Source of the DNA: Pseudomonadota bacterium
GTDB taxonomy: Bacteria; Pseudomonadota; Gammaproteobacteria; Steroidobacterales; Woeseiaceae
Length of the DNA stretch: 64,000 bases
Reading direction: 5' to 3'
Assembly (NCBI GenBank): GCA_022573655.1
Contig: JACZTO010000008.1
Coordinates: forward strand, 1 to 64,000
In this document: piece after piece, positions 36,830 to 46,799 of the stretch
How positions within the stretch are numbered: position 1 is the first letter of the stretch
Layout: every line of letters starts with the position of its first letter
The notes under the pieces: generated by a model
What the model saw: the letters and a program-made list of their open reading frames with translations, nothing else
Told to the model about the DNA's origin: nothing
Databases searched by the model: none
Program-made: the position numbers and the translations under genes

Positions 36830-38548
36830 CTACTCAATTGTAACCCGGTTGATCTCTTCAAGGCTGGTAACCCCGCCCTTGACTTTATTCAACCCGGACT
36901 GCCTTAAATTAATAACCCCCTCCGCTACTGCCTGGTCCGCGATCTGCATCGAGTTGCCACCTTCCATGATGATGCGGGCTATCGCCTCAGACACCTCCAT
37001 CACCTGGAATATACCGATGCGGCCCTTGTATCCGTCGTTACACTGTTTGCAGCCCTTTGGCCCAAAAATAGTCATGTCGCTTTCTATTTCCTCTGCCGTG
37101 AAGCCTTCTTTCTCCAGTGCTTCGCGCGGAATATCCTTAACTTCCTTACAGTTATTGCAAAGACAGCGTGCGAGGCGTTGAGCGATGATCAGACTCACCG
37201 ATGTGGCGATCGCATACGGTTTTACTCCCATATCGACCATGCGCGTCAGTGTCTTCGGTGCATCATTGGTGTGCAATGTTGACAACACCAGGTGGCCCGT
37301 CTGCGCTGCTTTGATGGCGATATCGGCTGTTTCGAGGTCACGAATCTCACCGACCATGATGACGTCCGGATCCTGGCGCAAGAACGCTCTGAGCGCCGAC
37401 GCGAACGTCAGACCTACTTTGGGATTGACGTTGACCTGGTTGACGCCGGGGAGATTGATTTCCGCCGGATCCTCAGCGGTTGATATATTGCGATCCTCGG
37501 TATTGAGGATACCGAGACCGGTATAAAGTGAAACAGTCTTGCCGGAACCTGTCGGACCGGTCACCAGGATCATTCCGTAAGGTTTGGCGAGGTGCTTCTC
37601 GAACAGTAGCCGTTGCTCGTCTTCGTAGCCCAGCTTTTCAATACCGATCTTGGCGCTCGCCGGATCGAGGATTCGCAGCACGATCTTTTCACCGTACAGG
37701 GTCGGGCAGGAGTTGACACGGAAGTCGATCGCGCGATTCTTGGAAAGTCGCATCTTGATTCGCCCATCCTGCGGGACACGCCGTTCAGCGATATCCATGC
37801 GCGACATGACTTTCAGTCGGGCGCAGACCTTTTGCGCCAAAACGACAGGGGGTTGTGCCACTTCAGACAGCACGCCGTCCAGGCGGGTCCTGACGCGGAA
37901 AAATTTTTCGTAGGGTTCAAAGTGAACATCTGACGCGCCGCGCTTGATTGCATCGAGCAATACCTTGTTCACGAATCTTACCACCGGGGCATCGGCAATA
38001 TCGTCGTGCTGATCATGGTCCGGCTCGTCATCTTCGCCGGTAACGTCAAGATTTTCCAGGTCGAAGTCATCGTCTTCAAGGCCGGACATGGTTGTGTCAA
38101 CGGCCTCAATCGCCGCATTGATTCGATCTTCGAGCTTGTCCTGTTCAACGACGACCGGATCGACCCGCAAGCTGGTTGCGAACTTGATGTCATCAATCGC
38201 CTGCAAATTGGTTGGATCGGTAATTGCCAGGAAGATTCGTTGGCCACGCTGTACGAGTGGCAGCACGCGATGTTTGTTGATTAGTTTCTGATCAACGGTG
38301 CGGACGACTTCGAGATCGATTTCGATCGCATCCAGATCCAGCAGCGGCACACCGAATTCGTGTGAGGCGGCCACTGCGACGGCTCGTGCGTCCGCCAGGT
38401 CGGCGCCTACCAGGTAGGCAATCAGCGGCAACTTATCCTTTTTGGCAGCCCCGATAGCCTCGTGAAGCTTTTCTTCGGAGATAATGCCATCCTGGACCAG
38501 GCGCCTTGGCAGGCCTGCAAGATTGGATTGTGAAGCCGTTGCCGCCAT
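36830..38548 (-). CDS. pilB: Type IV pilus extension ATPase
   Basis: PilB powers pilus assembly. The 572-residue protein has an N-terminal MshEN/GspE-N domain and an acidic linker (about 155-185). The ATPase core carries Walker A GPTGSGKT (331-338), an Asp box (VNPKVGLTFASALRAFLRQDPDVIMVGEIRD), a His box (QTGHLVLSTLHTNDAPKT) and the four-cysteine Zn site CLCNNC...CKQC. MshEN domains in some homologues bind c-di-GMP; I cannot judge binding here, but it is of interest given the riboswitch in this window. It begins the pilB-pilC-pilD-coaE-zapD run. Confidence 0.96.
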   Translation of the reverse strand: MAATASQSNLAGLPRRLVQDGIISEEKLHEAIGAAKKDKLPLIAYLVGADLADARAVAVAASHEFGVPLLDLDAIEIDLEVVRTVDQKLINKHRVLPLVQRGQRIFLAITDPTNLQAIDDIKFATSLRVDPVVVEQDKLEDRINAAIEAVDTTMSGLEDDDFDLENLDVTGEDDEPDHDQHDDIADAPVVRFVNKVLLDAIKRGASDVHFEPYEKFFRVRTRLDGVLSEVAQPPVVLAQKVCARLKVMSRMDIAERRVPQDGRIKMRLSKNRAIDFRVNSCPTLYGEKIVLRILDPASAKIGIEKLGYEDEQRLLFEKHLAKPYGMILVTGPTGSGKTVSLYTGLGILNTEDRNISTAEDPAEINLPGVNQVNVNPKVGLTFASALRAFLRQDPDVIMVGEIRDLETADIAIKAAQTGHLVLSTLHTNDAPKTLTRMVDMGVKPYAIATSVSLIIAQRLARCLCNNCKEVKDIPREALEKEGFTAEEIESDMTIFGPKGCKQCNDGYKGRIGIFQVMEVSEAIARIIMEGGNSMQIADQAVAEGVINLRQSGLNKVKGGVTSLEEINRVTIE

Positions 38549-38664
38549 ACGGTTTGAATTCTCTGTCGCGTAACTTCGAGCGTCCCAGTCTTACTGATCC
38601 AAGTCCCCGATTCAACTGGATTTTGTGCGGCTGTTCACAGTTACGGTATTTGATTAAGTAAAAC

Positions 38665-38686
38665 GCCGCAAAAGCGACTTTTCGGC
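38665..38686 (-). terminator. Putative terminator after the second pilin gene
   Basis: Read on the minus strand: GCCGAAAAG-TCG-CTTTTGCGGC, a stem with one bulged base, followed by GTTTTAC. It lies between the minor/second pilin stop (38703) and pilB. Moderate stem, short T-run. Confidence 0.5.
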
Positions 38687-38702
38687 AATGAAAATAGCCG
38701 GG

Positions 38703-39200
38703 CTAGGGACGACAGCTGGCGGGGAGATAACGTAACTCAACGGTGGGTGCCAGGTGAACGCTGGTTACACCCCCGCCCGAAAGCTCAGTTGCGCCGCCAG
38801 GTGCAGAGGCGGCACCACAGCGCCAGATAATGCTGCCCAGGCCTGACATGTAAGGGGTGAACGAAATCGTATCGCCGAATATGGCCGGATGGACATTTTT
38901 ACCGAATGTCACGGTGACACGACCGTCTTCAACACTGACCTGGCTGACGTAATTCCCCTGCGTGTCCGTAGCCAGTGGCGTCATGCCGGCGGCCGCTCGA
39001 TCGGCAGGCGGCAGGCCGGTCTGATTGAACGCGTCCACTATTGGCACCTTGGCGCCGGCACCCATATTGAGTCCCTCGGCGACCATGGCGCGAACCGTGT
39101 ACGTCTGATAAGCCGAGATTGCGAGCGAAGCCAGGATACCGATTATCGCGACGACGATCATCAGTTCGATCAATGTGAATCCTGCATTGGATCTTTTCAT
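38703..39200 (-). CDS. Second type IV pilin (PilA-like)
   Basis: 165 residues with a 7-residue leader ending in Gly, then [31 protein letters not shown]: a class IVa prepilin with the conserved Glu at mature position 5. The C-terminal half (about 100-165) has two cysteines (WRCGAAS and LPASCRP) that could form the D-region disulfide, enclosing a Gly/Ala-rich insert absent from the neighbouring pilin. Both pilins share the frame VAEGL-N...G-Y-V-QV-V...LPASCR, so they are diverged tandem copies. Weak ribosome-binding site. An intrinsic terminator separates it from pilA. It could be an alternative major pilin or a minor one. Confidence 0.92.
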   Translation of the reverse strand: MKRSNAGFTLIELMIVVAIIGILASLAISAYQTYTVRAMVAEGLNMGAGAKVPIVDAFNQTGLPPADRAAAGMTPLATDTQGNYVSQVSVEDGRVTVTFGKNVHPAIFGDTISFTPYMSGLGSIIWRCGAASAPGGATELSGGGVTSVHLAPTVELRYLPASCRP

Positions 39201-39262
39201 GGTCTGTCTTTGGTCTGTGGCGCAACAAGACTGGCATTTTATTGTATCTAATTAGCTGCGGT

Positions 39263-39292
39263 AAAAAAAAGCCCCGGTCAGACCGGGGCTTT
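39263..39292 (-). terminator. Intrinsic terminator of pilA
   Basis: On the minus strand: AGCCCCGGT-CTG-ACCGGGGCT followed by a run of eight T. Perfect stem with U-tract, 40-70 nt after the pilA stop and before the second pilin gene. Confidence 0.9.
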
Positions 39293-39330
39293 CCTGACTG
39301 ATATCTCGAGGAAAACCCTCAAATCAAGTC

Positions 39331-39768
39331 TTAGGTACGGCAGGAGGCCGGCAGATGCTTGTTCGCAACCTGTGTTGCAGCGCTGGCGCAAACCCACTGC
39401 ACACTACCCGCAGCAGATGTATCCGGCGTGAGCTGGATGGCCTGACCGGCGATAGTGGCATGAGCACTGTTACCGTATTCGATGTCGATTTCGCCATTAG
39501 CGCCAACCGTTACTTGGGCAACGTATTTGCCCTGGATGTCTGCAGCATCCGCCAGACCAGCCATTGAGTTGGTGGTCGGCATTGTACCGCGGTCCTGGAA
39601 GTACTCGGTGACAGCAGCCTTGGCGCCACCGGACAGGTTCAGACCTTCAGAAACCTGGGCGCGAATCGTGTAATCCTGGTAAGCCGGGATAGCGATTGCA
39701 GCCAAAATACCAATGATCGCAACCACGATCATCAGCTCGATAAGTGTAAAACCTTGTTGCTTCTTCAT
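39331..39768 (-). CDS. pilA: Major type IV pilin PilA
   Basis: 145 residues with a 6-residue leader (MKKQQG) and [37 protein letters not shown], the canonical class IVa pilin start cleaved by PilD. Two C-terminal cysteines (WVCASA and LPASCRT) would make the D-region disulfide loop. A strong GGAG lies before the ATG. A sigma-54 promoter lies 68 nt upstream and an intrinsic terminator lies just downstream, so it is a single-gene, highly expressed unit controlled by the adjacent PilS/PilR. I call this copy the major pilin on those grounds. Confidence 0.95.
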   Translation of the reverse strand: MKKQQGFTLIELMIVVAIIGILAAIAIPAYQDYTIRAQVSEGLNLSGGAKAAVTEYFQDRGTMPTTNSMAGLADAADIQGKYVAQVTVGANGEIDIEYGNSAHATIAGQAIQLTPDTSAAGSVQWVCASAATQVANKHLPASCRT

Positions 39769-39834
39769 CTCTGCATCTCCATGAATTTGAGAGTTGTTCT
39801 GAACGTATGGCGAAGTCGCCTATACAAGAGATAA

Positions 39835-39850
39835 AGCAATTGCTGTGCCA
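39835..39850 (-). promoter_or_regulatory. Sigma-54 promoter of pilA
   Basis: On the minus strand: TGGCACAGCAATTGCT, matching TGGCACG-N4-TTGC(A/T) at all invariant positions, with GG and GC correctly spaced. Predicted start about 56 nt before the pilA ATG. Confidence 0.9.
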
Positions 39851-39935
39851 ACTTCTCTGTATTTCAGCAAGCAATTGTTTTTAAAAGAACTATCGGAATC
39901 TGATGATGGTGAACACCGGGTCTTCGGTGACAATC

Positions 39936-39951
39936 GACGCGTTTGCGCGTC
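39936..39951 (-). other. Hairpin downstream of pilR
   Basis: GACGCG-TTTG-CGCGTC: perfect 6-bp stem 30 nt past the pilR stop. There is no T-run, so it is at best a weak pilR end signal. Confidence 0.4.
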
Positions 39952-39959
39952 TTCTCAAC

Positions 39960-39972
39960 GTCACAAAGTGAC
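39960..39972. promoter_or_regulatory. Inverted repeat upstream of the pilA promoter (possible PilR site)
   Basis: GTCAC-AAA-GTGAC lies about 115 bp upstream of the pilA -24 element, the range expected for an enhancer-binding protein. A further GTCAC half-site (as GGTGAC, 39926-39931) lies closer. Assignment to PilR is inference. Confidence 0.45.
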
Positions 39973-39980
39973 AATTTGTG

Positions 39981-41282
39981 TCAGTCGATACCGAGTTTCT
40001 TGATGCGATACCGTAGCTGCCTGAAGGACAGGCCCAATTCCCTGGCGGCCGCCGTTTTGTTGTAGCGGGTCTTCTCCAGCGCCGCAATGATCGCCTGACG
40101 TTGCACGTCTTCTACCTGATCACCAAGTTTTGCGGACCGCGTTGCGGTAACCGCGCTTGCGCCCGAATTCCGCTGCATATGCAGGTCAGCGGCTCTTATT
40201 ACACCGCTGGCGCAAAGTGTCACTGCTCGCTCGAGCATGTTTTCAAGCTCGCGAACATTGCCTGGAAATGCGTAGTTCAGGAGTTCATCGCGTGCATCGT
40301 CAGACAGCGACGCCGAACGATCCAGTCGAGCCAGTATGCTGTCGGCCAGAACGAGTACATCGTCGCCGCGCTCGCGCAGTGCCGGCACAGGCAACTCGAT
40401 CACGTTGATGCGGTAATAGAGATCTTCGCGAAACTCGCCACTTGCGACCATTTCCGACAGACTGCTATGCGTGGCAGACAAGATCCGGATGTCGACGGAT
40501 TCTTCCCGCGTAGCGCCGACGGGGCGCACTTTTTTCTCCTGGATGACGCGCAGGAGTTTGACTTGCATCGGCAAGGGCAGGTCGGCAATCTCGTCCAGAA
40601 AAAGAGTGCCGCCGTGTGCGCACTGCACCAAGCCTGCTTTATCGTTCACAGCTCCTGTAAAGCTGCCTTTCTTATGGCCGAAAAACTCGCTCTCCATGAG
40701 TTCGGACGCGATTGCGCCACAATTGACTGCCAGAAAGGGCCCTTCGGCGCGCGGTCCGCTGTCGTGGATCAGTCTGGCCACCAACTCTTTTCCCGTGCCG
40801 GATTCGCCGGAAATGTGCACCGGCGCTTGCGATCGTGCGACTTTGCCGATCATGTCGCGAAGATCCTGCATGCGCCGGGAATCTCCGAGTAATTTCGATT
40901 CAGGTTGCTGCGGGGTGCCCAGGCGTAGCGCGTTGTCCACAATATTCCGCAAATTACCGAGGTCCAGCGGTTTGGAAATGAAGTCGAAGGCACCGAGCTT
41001 GAGCGCCTGCACAGCCGTTTCGACGTTGCCATGGGCAGTAATAACGGCTACAGGGGTGCCGGGCGCGTTGACTTGCATCCATTCGATAAGTTCCAGACCG
41101 TCACCGTCGGGCAGCCGCATATCCGTGAGACAGATATTGAACTTGTGATTGCCCAGCAATGTCTTGGCGCTGGCGATATCGACGGCCGACTTGGTACGGA
41201 TATCCATGCGTTCCAGCGTCAACGTCAGAAGTTCACAGATATCGGGTTCATCGTCGATTACCAGCGCTAATGGTCGATTCAT
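39981..41282 (-). CDS. pilR: Sigma-54-dependent response regulator PilR
   Basis: 433 residues: a receiver domain with phosphoacceptor Asp54 (CLTDMRLPDG), an AAA+ domain with Walker A GESGTGKE, the sigma-54 contact loop GSFTGA (usual form GAFTGA) and Walker B GGTLFLDEIADL, and a C-terminal Fis-type helix-turn-helix (KTAAARELGLSFRQLRYRIKKLG). It activates the sigma-54 promoter of pilA found directly downstream. The track starts 7 codons too early; the ATG at 41282 overlaps the pilS stop by 4 nt (ATGA). Confidence 0.96.
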   Translation of the reverse strand: MNRPLALVIDDEPDICELLTLTLERMDIRTKSAVDIASAKTLLGNHKFNICLTDMRLPDGDGLELIEWMQVNAPGTPVAVITAHGNVETAVQALKLGAFDFISKPLDLGNLRNIVDNALRLGTPQQPESKLLGDSRRMQDLRDMIGKVARSQAPVHISGESGTGKELVARLIHDSGPRAEGPFLAVNCGAIASELMESEFFGHKKGSFTGAVNDKAGLVQCAHGGTLFLDEIADLPLPMQVKLLRVIQEKKVRPVGATREESVDIRILSATHSSLSEMVASGEFREDLYYRINVIELPVPALRERGDDVLVLADSILARLDRSASLSDDARDELLNYAFPGNVRELENMLERAVTLCASGVIRAADLHMQRNSGASAVTATRSAKLGDQVEDVQRQAIIAALEKTRYNKTAAARELGLSFRQLRYRIKKLGID

Positions 41283-42967
41283 TTTGTGTCCTGGATGTCC
41301 CAACGGTCGGGATCGGAAAATACGATGCGAAAGATGCTGCCGCCACTGGGGCGGTCAAGATAAATGAGCGTCGCCCGGTTGAGTTCGCACAGTTCTCTGG
41401 ATATGTAGAGACCTAGTCCTGTGCCCCCCGAGCGTGCGGTAAAAAACGGTTCGAAAATCTTCTCGGCCATAGACTTGTCGACGCCCAGCCCGCAGTCAAG
41501 AACTTCCAGATAGGGCCGGTTGCGACTCTGCATGCGTCCAGCCCGCAACTCGACCATGATGCCACCGGTTTCACTGGCGTATTTGACTGCGTTGTCGCAG
41601 AGGTTCCAGAGGACTTGCCGCAGATGGCTGCGGTCCATGCGGACTTCGATGTCGACGGCTACGTCTGTGATCGTAATTTCGCCTTCCTGCAGCTCAAGCG
41701 TGCGCACGAATTCGTCGGCGAAATCATCCAGCCAGTCCTTCAGTGACAGCCGTTCGGGCCGGCTCGAATCCCGGCGCGACAATTGCAGGACATTGTCAAT
41801 AATATGACTAACCCGACTGGAATGGGTCTGGATGATCTCGGTCAGGCGAACGTCGTCCGCAGTCAATACCGGCGATTCGCCGAGCAACTGGGCCGCATGA
41901 CTCATTGCTCCTACCGGATTGCGAATTTCATGCGCGATGCTTGCACTCAGACGGCCAAGCGACGCGAGTTTGGACTGCTGAACCCGGGCATTTATCAGGC
42001 TGACGTCCTCGAGAAAAATCAGAATGGGCCCTGCGCGGTGCCCGTGCTTGCCCAGTGGTGCGAGGTGAGCCGTTATGCGCGCATTGTCGTTTGCTGTTAT
42101 CAGCGTGAACTCAGGGTGGGACGACTGCGACATGTCAGCGCGCCATGCGACGACGTATTCGGCGAGCGGTTCAAAGGCCGCCGCAAGCGGTGTGCCGGGC
42201 GCGAGTTCATCGTATCCCAGCAATCCAATGGCAGAGCTGTTAATCAGCCGAACCTCGTTGCTCGCGTCTATCACCATAATGCTCTCGCGCAGGTGCTGGA
42301 CGATGTACTCGTTGAGTTCGGAGAGGTTCTTGAGGTCAACGCCAAATTTTCGGGCGAGGGCTTCGCTTGCCTGAATACTGCGGGCAAGCGGTTGCGCGGC
42401 CAAAGATATCGCGAAAATAATGCCACTTAGAATACCAGCCGCAGGGTAATTTGCGGTCGACTGCACGCCCGCCAACTGTGCAAACGCCTGTTCGCCGAGA
42501 ATCGCAAATGTGGCAACCGCAGCCAGAATAGCCGGGTACTGGGCCGGGACGACCAGACTGCCGGCGCCAATAAACACGATCAGCAGGCCACCCAGTCCAC
42601 TGGAAATACCGCCACTGGCATGTGTCAGAATGACGATCGCAGTAATATCGACTACCATCTGTGTAACACCGAGGGCGCCGACGGGGACCCATCGCATACG
42701 CAACGAGACTGCCAGCAGGATTGCGAAAACGAGATAGCCTGTGGCGGTCGCCGAGAACAAAGCGGGATTGGAATCGCCGAAAAAACGCGGCTCCGGACCG
42801 GCAAAGAATAGCCCGAGGAGACTCAGCGATACCAGCAGGCGGACGATATTCAGTGTGGTAAGGACGCGCCAGGAGAGGTCTGGTTCAGCGACCGCTTTCT
42901 GCACCATTGCATCGCGACTATTGCGCAATGTCTGTTTCAGGGGAGTCTCCGTCTCGGCCAGATTCAT
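41279..42967 (-). CDS. pilS: Sensor histidine kinase PilS
   Basis: PilS senses pilin levels in the membrane in Pseudomonas and phosphorylates PilR. The 562-residue protein has six predicted membrane helices in its first 200 residues, a PAS domain ([34 protein letters not shown]), an H-box [20 protein letters not shown], an N-box [12 protein letters not shown] and a G-box [13 protein letters not shown]. The track ORF of 853 residues is not real at its N-terminus: its first 291 residues are antisense to sucC. The ATG at 42967 gives [13 protein letters not shown] and a normal length. It is divergent from sucC and coupled to pilR by a 4-nt overlap. Confidence 0.94.
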   Translation of the reverse strand: MNLAETETPLKQTLRNSRDAMVQKAVAEPDLSWRVLTTLNIVRLLVSLSLLGLFFAGPEPRFFGDSNPALFSATATGYLVFAILLAVSLRMRWVPVGALGVTQMVVDITAIVILTHASGGISSGLGGLLIVFIGAGSLVVPAQYPAILAAVATFAILGEQAFAQLAGVQSTANYPAAGILSGIIFAISLAAQPLARSIQASEALARKFGVDLKNLSELNEYIVQHLRESIMVIDASNEVRLINSSAIGLLGYDELAPGTPLAAAFEPLAEYVVAWRADMSQSSHPEFTLITANDNARITAHLAPLGKHGHRAGPILIFLEDVSLINARVQQSKLASLGRLSASIAHEIRNPVGAMSHAAQLLGESPVLTADDVRLTEIIQTHSSRVSHIIDNVLQLSRRDSSRPERLSLKDWLDDFADEFVRTLELQEGEITITDVAVDIEVRMDRSHLRQVLWNLCDNAVKYASETGGIMVELRAGRMQSRNRPYLEVLDCGLGVDKSMAEKIFEPFFTARSGGTGLGLYISRELCELNRATLIYLDRPSGGSIFRIVFSDPDRWDIQDTK

Positions 42968-43096
42968 CGGCGAATTGTAGACCGAATATGGACAAGGGTC
43001 GCGCCAACATTCAATATACGCCGTCTTTTTCGCGGTGAACGCGAAGAAATTCGCCTCACCGCCACAACGACCAATAACTCGAAGACTAAAAGACTG

Positions 43097-44257
43097 ATGA
43101 ATCTTCACGAATATCAAGCGAAAAAACTGTTTGCCGATTGCGGCATTCCGGTGCCACGTGGCATTCCGGCCGATTCGGCGCAAGCGGCGGTCAAGGCGGC
43201 CGAGGAACTCGGTGGCGACATCTGGGTGGTCAAAGCACAGGTACATGCAGGCGGCCGCGGCAAAGCCGGTGGCGTCAAACTCGCGCGCACGCTTGACGAG
43301 GTACGCGAATTCGCAGACGGGATGCTGGGCAGACAGCTGGTGACTCACCAGTCCGGTCCCGACGGTTTGCCAGTGAATATCGTCTATGTCGAAGAGGGTT
43401 CTGACATTGATCGTGAGCTTTATCTGAGTATGCTGCTTGATCGCGAGGTGAGTCGCATCTCGTTCATCGCGTCGGCTGCCGGTGGAATGGATATCGAAAA
43501 GGTCGCCGCTGAAACTCCAGAGCTGATTTTCTCGATCACCGTCTCCCCTGACGTAGGATTGCAGGACTACCAGGCGCGGCAGCTGGCGTTCGGTCTCGAA
43601 CTGGACAAGAACCAGGTGCGCCAGTTCGGCAGTCTCGTCAAGAAGCTGTACCAGCTGTATCTCGACACGGATGCCAGCCTTATCGAGGTCAATCCGTTGA
43701 TCACGACCAAGGCGGGCGACGTCATCGCGCTCGACGGCAAGATCAACATAGACGGCAGCGCGCTGTTCCGGCAGCCGAAAATCGCGGCATTGCGCGATGC
43801 GTCGCAGGAAGACGAAGCTGAGCGCGAGGCGGCTGAGCATGAATTAAGTTACGTATCGCTGGACGGCAATATAGCTTGCATGGTGAATGGTGCGGGTCTC
43901 GCGATGGCGACTATGGACCTGATCAAGTTGCACGGCGGTGAGCCTGCCAACTTCCTCGATGTTGGCGGTGGTGCAACGGCCGAGCGCGTCGCGGCTGCCT
44001 TCAAGCTGATTCTCTCGAATGAAAAGGTCGCGGCGATACTCGTCAACATATTTGGCGGCATCGTACGGTGCGACCTCATCGCGGAGGGCATAATCAGCGC
44101 GGTCAGGGAAGAGGGCGTCAACGTTCCGGTCGTTGTGCGCCTCGAAGGCACGAACGTAAACAAGGGGAGGGAGCTGCTCGCCAGCAGCGGGCTAGCCATC
44201 ATTTCAGCTGACGATCTTACCGACGCTGCACGGAAAGTGGTTGCCTCGGCAGCCTGA
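43097..44257 (+). CDS. sucC: Succinyl-CoA synthetase beta subunit
   Basis: The beta subunit binds nucleotide and, with SucD, makes ATP or GTP from succinyl-CoA in the TCA cycle. The 386-residue ATP-grasp protein has [62 protein letters not shown] and the C-terminal [20 protein letters not shown] and [16 protein letters not shown]. It is divergent from pilS with about 130 nt between; sucD follows after 12 nt. Confidence 0.97.
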   Translation: MNLHEYQAKKLFADCGIPVPRGIPADSAQAAVKAAEELGGDIWVVKAQVHAGGRGKAGGVKLARTLDEVREFADGMLGRQLVTHQSGPDGLPVNIVYVEEGSDIDRELYLSMLLDREVSRISFIASAAGGMDIEKVAAETPELIFSITVSPDVGLQDYQARQLAFGLELDKNQVRQFGSLVKKLYQLYLDTDASLIEVNPLITTKAGDVIALDGKINIDGSALFRQPKIAALRDASQEDEAEREAAEHELSYVSLDGNIACMVNGAGLAMATMDLIKLHGGEPANFLDVGGGATAERVAAAFKLILSNEKVAAILVNIFGGIVRCDLIAEGIISAVREEGVNVPVVVRLEGTNVNKGRELLASSGLAIISADDLTDAARKVVASAA

Positions 44258-44269
44258 CGAGTAATTCTA

Positions 44270-45142
44270 ATGAGTATTCTGGTTAACAAGAACAGCAAGA
44301 TTGTGTGCCAGGGAATGACCGGAAATCAGGGTTCCTTTCACACCGAGCAGTGCATTGAATACGGTACGCAGGTTGTCGCCGGAGTAACGCCGGGGCGCGG
44401 CGGCCAGGAGCATCTGGGTGTGCCTGTCTATAACACGGTTCGCCAGGCAGTCGGCGCAACCGGCGCGAACGTCAGCATGATTTACGTGCCGCCGGCGTTC
44501 GCGGCGGATGCCATTCTGGAAGCGGCGGATGCCGGCGTCGAATTGATTGTCTGTATTACCGAAGGTATTCCGGTGAATGATATGGTCAAGGTGAAATCCG
44601 CTTTGCGAGATAACCATTGTCGCCTGATCGGTCCGAATTGCCCTGGCATCATCACGCCCGGTGAGTGCAAGATCGGCATCATGCCCGGATTCATCCACAA
44701 GCCGGGCCGTATCGGTGTCATTTCGCGCTCCGGTACGCTGACTTATGAAGCCGTGTATCAGACGACGACCAATGGTCTTGGTCAGAGCACGTGCATTGGC
44801 ATCGGCGGTGATCCGGTCCGCGGCATGAATTTCATCGACTGTCTCGAATTATTTGAGGCCGACCCCGACACCGATGGTGTCATCATGGTTGGTGAGATCG
44901 GTGGCACCGATGAGGAAGCAGCAGCCGAATTCATCAAGAGCAATGTCAGCAAACCGGTTGTTGCCTACATAGCAGGCGTTACGGCGCCGCCGGGCAAGCG
45001 TATGGGTCACGCCGGCGCGATCATAGCCGGTGGCAAGGGCAGTGCTGAAGACAAGTTCAAGGCATTGGACGCTGCCGGAGTTGCGACAGTACGGTCGCCG
45101 GCAGAACTCGGCTCGAAAATGCGGGAAATCATCAGTACCTAG
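44270..45142 (+). CDS. sucD: Succinyl-CoA synthetase alpha subunit
   Basis: The alpha subunit binds CoA and carries the phosphohistidine. The 290-residue protein begins [26 protein letters not shown]; CoA-site and catalytic motifs are [45 protein letters not shown] and GHAGAII with the active His at 247. Coupled to sucC; nadE follows after 25 nt. Confidence 0.97.
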   Translation: MSILVNKNSKIVCQGMTGNQGSFHTEQCIEYGTQVVAGVTPGRGGQEHLGVPVYNTVRQAVGATGANVSMIYVPPAFAADAILEAADAGVELIVCITEGIPVNDMVKVKSALRDNHCRLIGPNCPGIITPGECKIGIMPGFIHKPGRIGVISRSGTLTYEAVYQTTTNGLGQSTCIGIGGDPVRGMNFIDCLELFEADPDTDGVIMVGEIGGTDEEAAAEFIKSNVSKPVVAYIAGVTAPPGKRMGHAGAIIAGGKGSAEDKFKALDAAGVATVRSPAELGSKMREIIST

Positions 45143-45167
45143 CTGATCAAAGGGGCCGCAGCCAGCA

Positions 45168-46799
45168 ATGGATCACACCGTCAAACTCGCGTTAGCTCAA
45201 CTCGACCTTGCCGTCGGCGACATCGCCGGCAACACGAAAAAGATTATTGAAAACGCGAATCGTGCTCGAGATGAGCTGAACGCGGATTTAATCGTGTTTC
45301 CCGAGCTAGGCGTTTGCGGCTATCCGCCTGAAGATTTGCTGTTTCACGGCGGGTTTCGACGTAGCGTCGAAAACGCTATGGACGAGATTCGCAATCACGT
45401 CATTGGCATCACGGTACTGCTTGGATTTCCCGAATACGACGACGATCACATCTATAACGCTTGCGCAGTATTTGAGGACGGTAAAATTGTCGCTCATTAC
45501 CGCAAGCAGATGCTGCCCAACTACAGCGTCTTCGACGAAGAGCGTTACTTTACGGCGGGCAGGGACGCGACGGTGTTCAAGCTCAATGGCATTCGTATTG
45601 GCCTGAACATTTGCGAGGACATCTGGAAGGCGGGACCGATGCGCTCAAACCGTGCCGCGGGTGCCGAGTGCGTTATCGTGATCAATGGCTCTCCTTTTGA
45701 GATGGCAAGCCAGGAGACGCGTGAAAACGAGGTGCGCAGCCGTATCGCTGAGGTGCAGATACCGGTTGTTTACATCAACATGGTCGGTGGTCAGGACGAG
45801 CTCGTGTTCGACGGCGGATCATTTGCGATGAATGCTGATGGCGACGTCTGTTTTCGAGCGCCAGCTTTCGATGAGGGACTGCATACTGTCATTCTGAAGG
45901 CCACTGCCGCAGGCGTCACTCCGGAATCGGGCGAGTGCGCCGCGATGTTGCAGACGGAGGCAAGTGTCTATCGAGCGCTGGTAACCGGAACTCGCGACTA
46001 TGTGACCAAGCACGGGTTTCCGGGAGTAATCATTGGCCTGTCGGGTGGAATTGACTCGGCGCTGGTTGCAACTATTGCCTGTGACGCGATCGGGGCGGAC
46101 CGGGTTCGAGCGGTGATGATGCCGTTTCGCTTTACCTCAACAATGAGCCAGGAAGACGCTGCAAAACAAGCGGCCACGCTGGGAATCGACTACGACGTGA
46201 TACCCATCGAACCGATGTACGAGGCTACGATCGATCAGTTGCAAGCAGTTCTGGGTGATCGTGAGGCCGACGTCACGGAAGAGAATATCCAGGCACGGTG
46301 CCGTGGCCTGTTGCTTATGGCGATCTCCAACAAGACCGGGCGCATGCTGCTGACGACTGGTAACAAGAGTGAAATGGCTGTTGGTTATGCCACTCTATAC
46401 GGTGATATGGCGGGTGGTTTCGCGCCGATCAAGGATTGCAGCAAGACGTTGGTGTACAGGCTGGCGCACTATCGCAATACTCTGGGCGAGGTGATTCCTG
46501 AGCGCGTGATCACACGTGAGCCGACCGCGGAGCTCAGGGCCGATCAGAAGGACAGTGATTCGCTGCCGGGCTACGACATTCTCGACCCAATACTCGAGGC
46601 GTTCATAGAAGAAGACTTGTCGGTGGCTGAAATAGTGGATCGCGGCTTCGAACGTGACGTTGTTATTCGCATACTCGAGATGGTCAAACGCAATGAATAC
46701 AAGCGCCGTCAAGCGCCGCCGGGCATTCGTATCAGTGGTCGGGCATTCGGCAGGGACTGGCGCTACCCGATCACCTCAGGCTACAAGCACCCGACCTAG
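45168..46799 (+). CDS. nadE: Glutamine-dependent NAD+ synthetase
   Basis: NadE amidates nicotinic acid adenine dinucleotide. The 543-residue protein combines an N-terminal nitrilase-like glutaminase domain (catalytic Glu in VFPELGVCGYPPEDLL, Lys in YRKQMLPN, Cys in LNICEDIW) with a C-terminal synthetase domain (ATP loop GLSGGIDSAL near 290; TGNKSEMAVGYATLYGD). It therefore uses glutamine, not only ammonia. Its TAG stop lies within CTAG (46796-46799), the left target duplication of a MITE-like insertion. Confidence 0.96.
   Translation: MDHTVKLALAQLDLAVGDIAGNTKKIIENANRARDELNADLIVFPELGVCGYPPEDLLFHGGFRRSVENAMDEIRNHVIGITVLLGFPEYDDDHIYNACAVFEDGKIVAHYRKQMLPNYSVFDEERYFTAGRDATVFKLNGIRIGLNICEDIWKAGPMRSNRAAGAECVIVINGSPFEMASQETRENEVRSRIAEVQIPVVYINMVGGQDELVFDGGSFAMNADGDVCFRAPAFDEGLHTVILKATAAGVTPESGECAAMLQTEASVYRALVTGTRDYVTKHGFPGVIIGLSGGIDSALVATIACDAIGADRVRAVMMPFRFTSTMSQEDAAKQAATLGIDYDVIPIEPMYEATIDQLQAVLGDREADVTEENIQARCRGLLLMAISNKTGRMLLTTGNKSEMAVGYATLYGDMAGGFAPIKDCSKTLVYRLAHYRNTLGEVIPERVITREPTAELRADQKDSDSLPGYDILDPILEAFIEEDLSVAEIVDRGFERDVVIRILEMVKRNEYKRRQAPPGIRISGRAFGRDWRYPITSGYKHPT

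Noticed and set aside
39222-39236. Second sigma-54-like site before the second pilin (TGCCAGTCTTGTTGC on the minus strand)
   Set aside because: The spacing is right, but the invariant GG of the -24 element is GC, and the start would leave only about 10 nt of leader.
42968-43840. N-terminal 291 residues of the 853-aa minus-strand ORF containing pilS
   Set aside because: This part is antisense to sucC, lacks any domain, and PilS has a proper ATG at 42967 giving a normal length.
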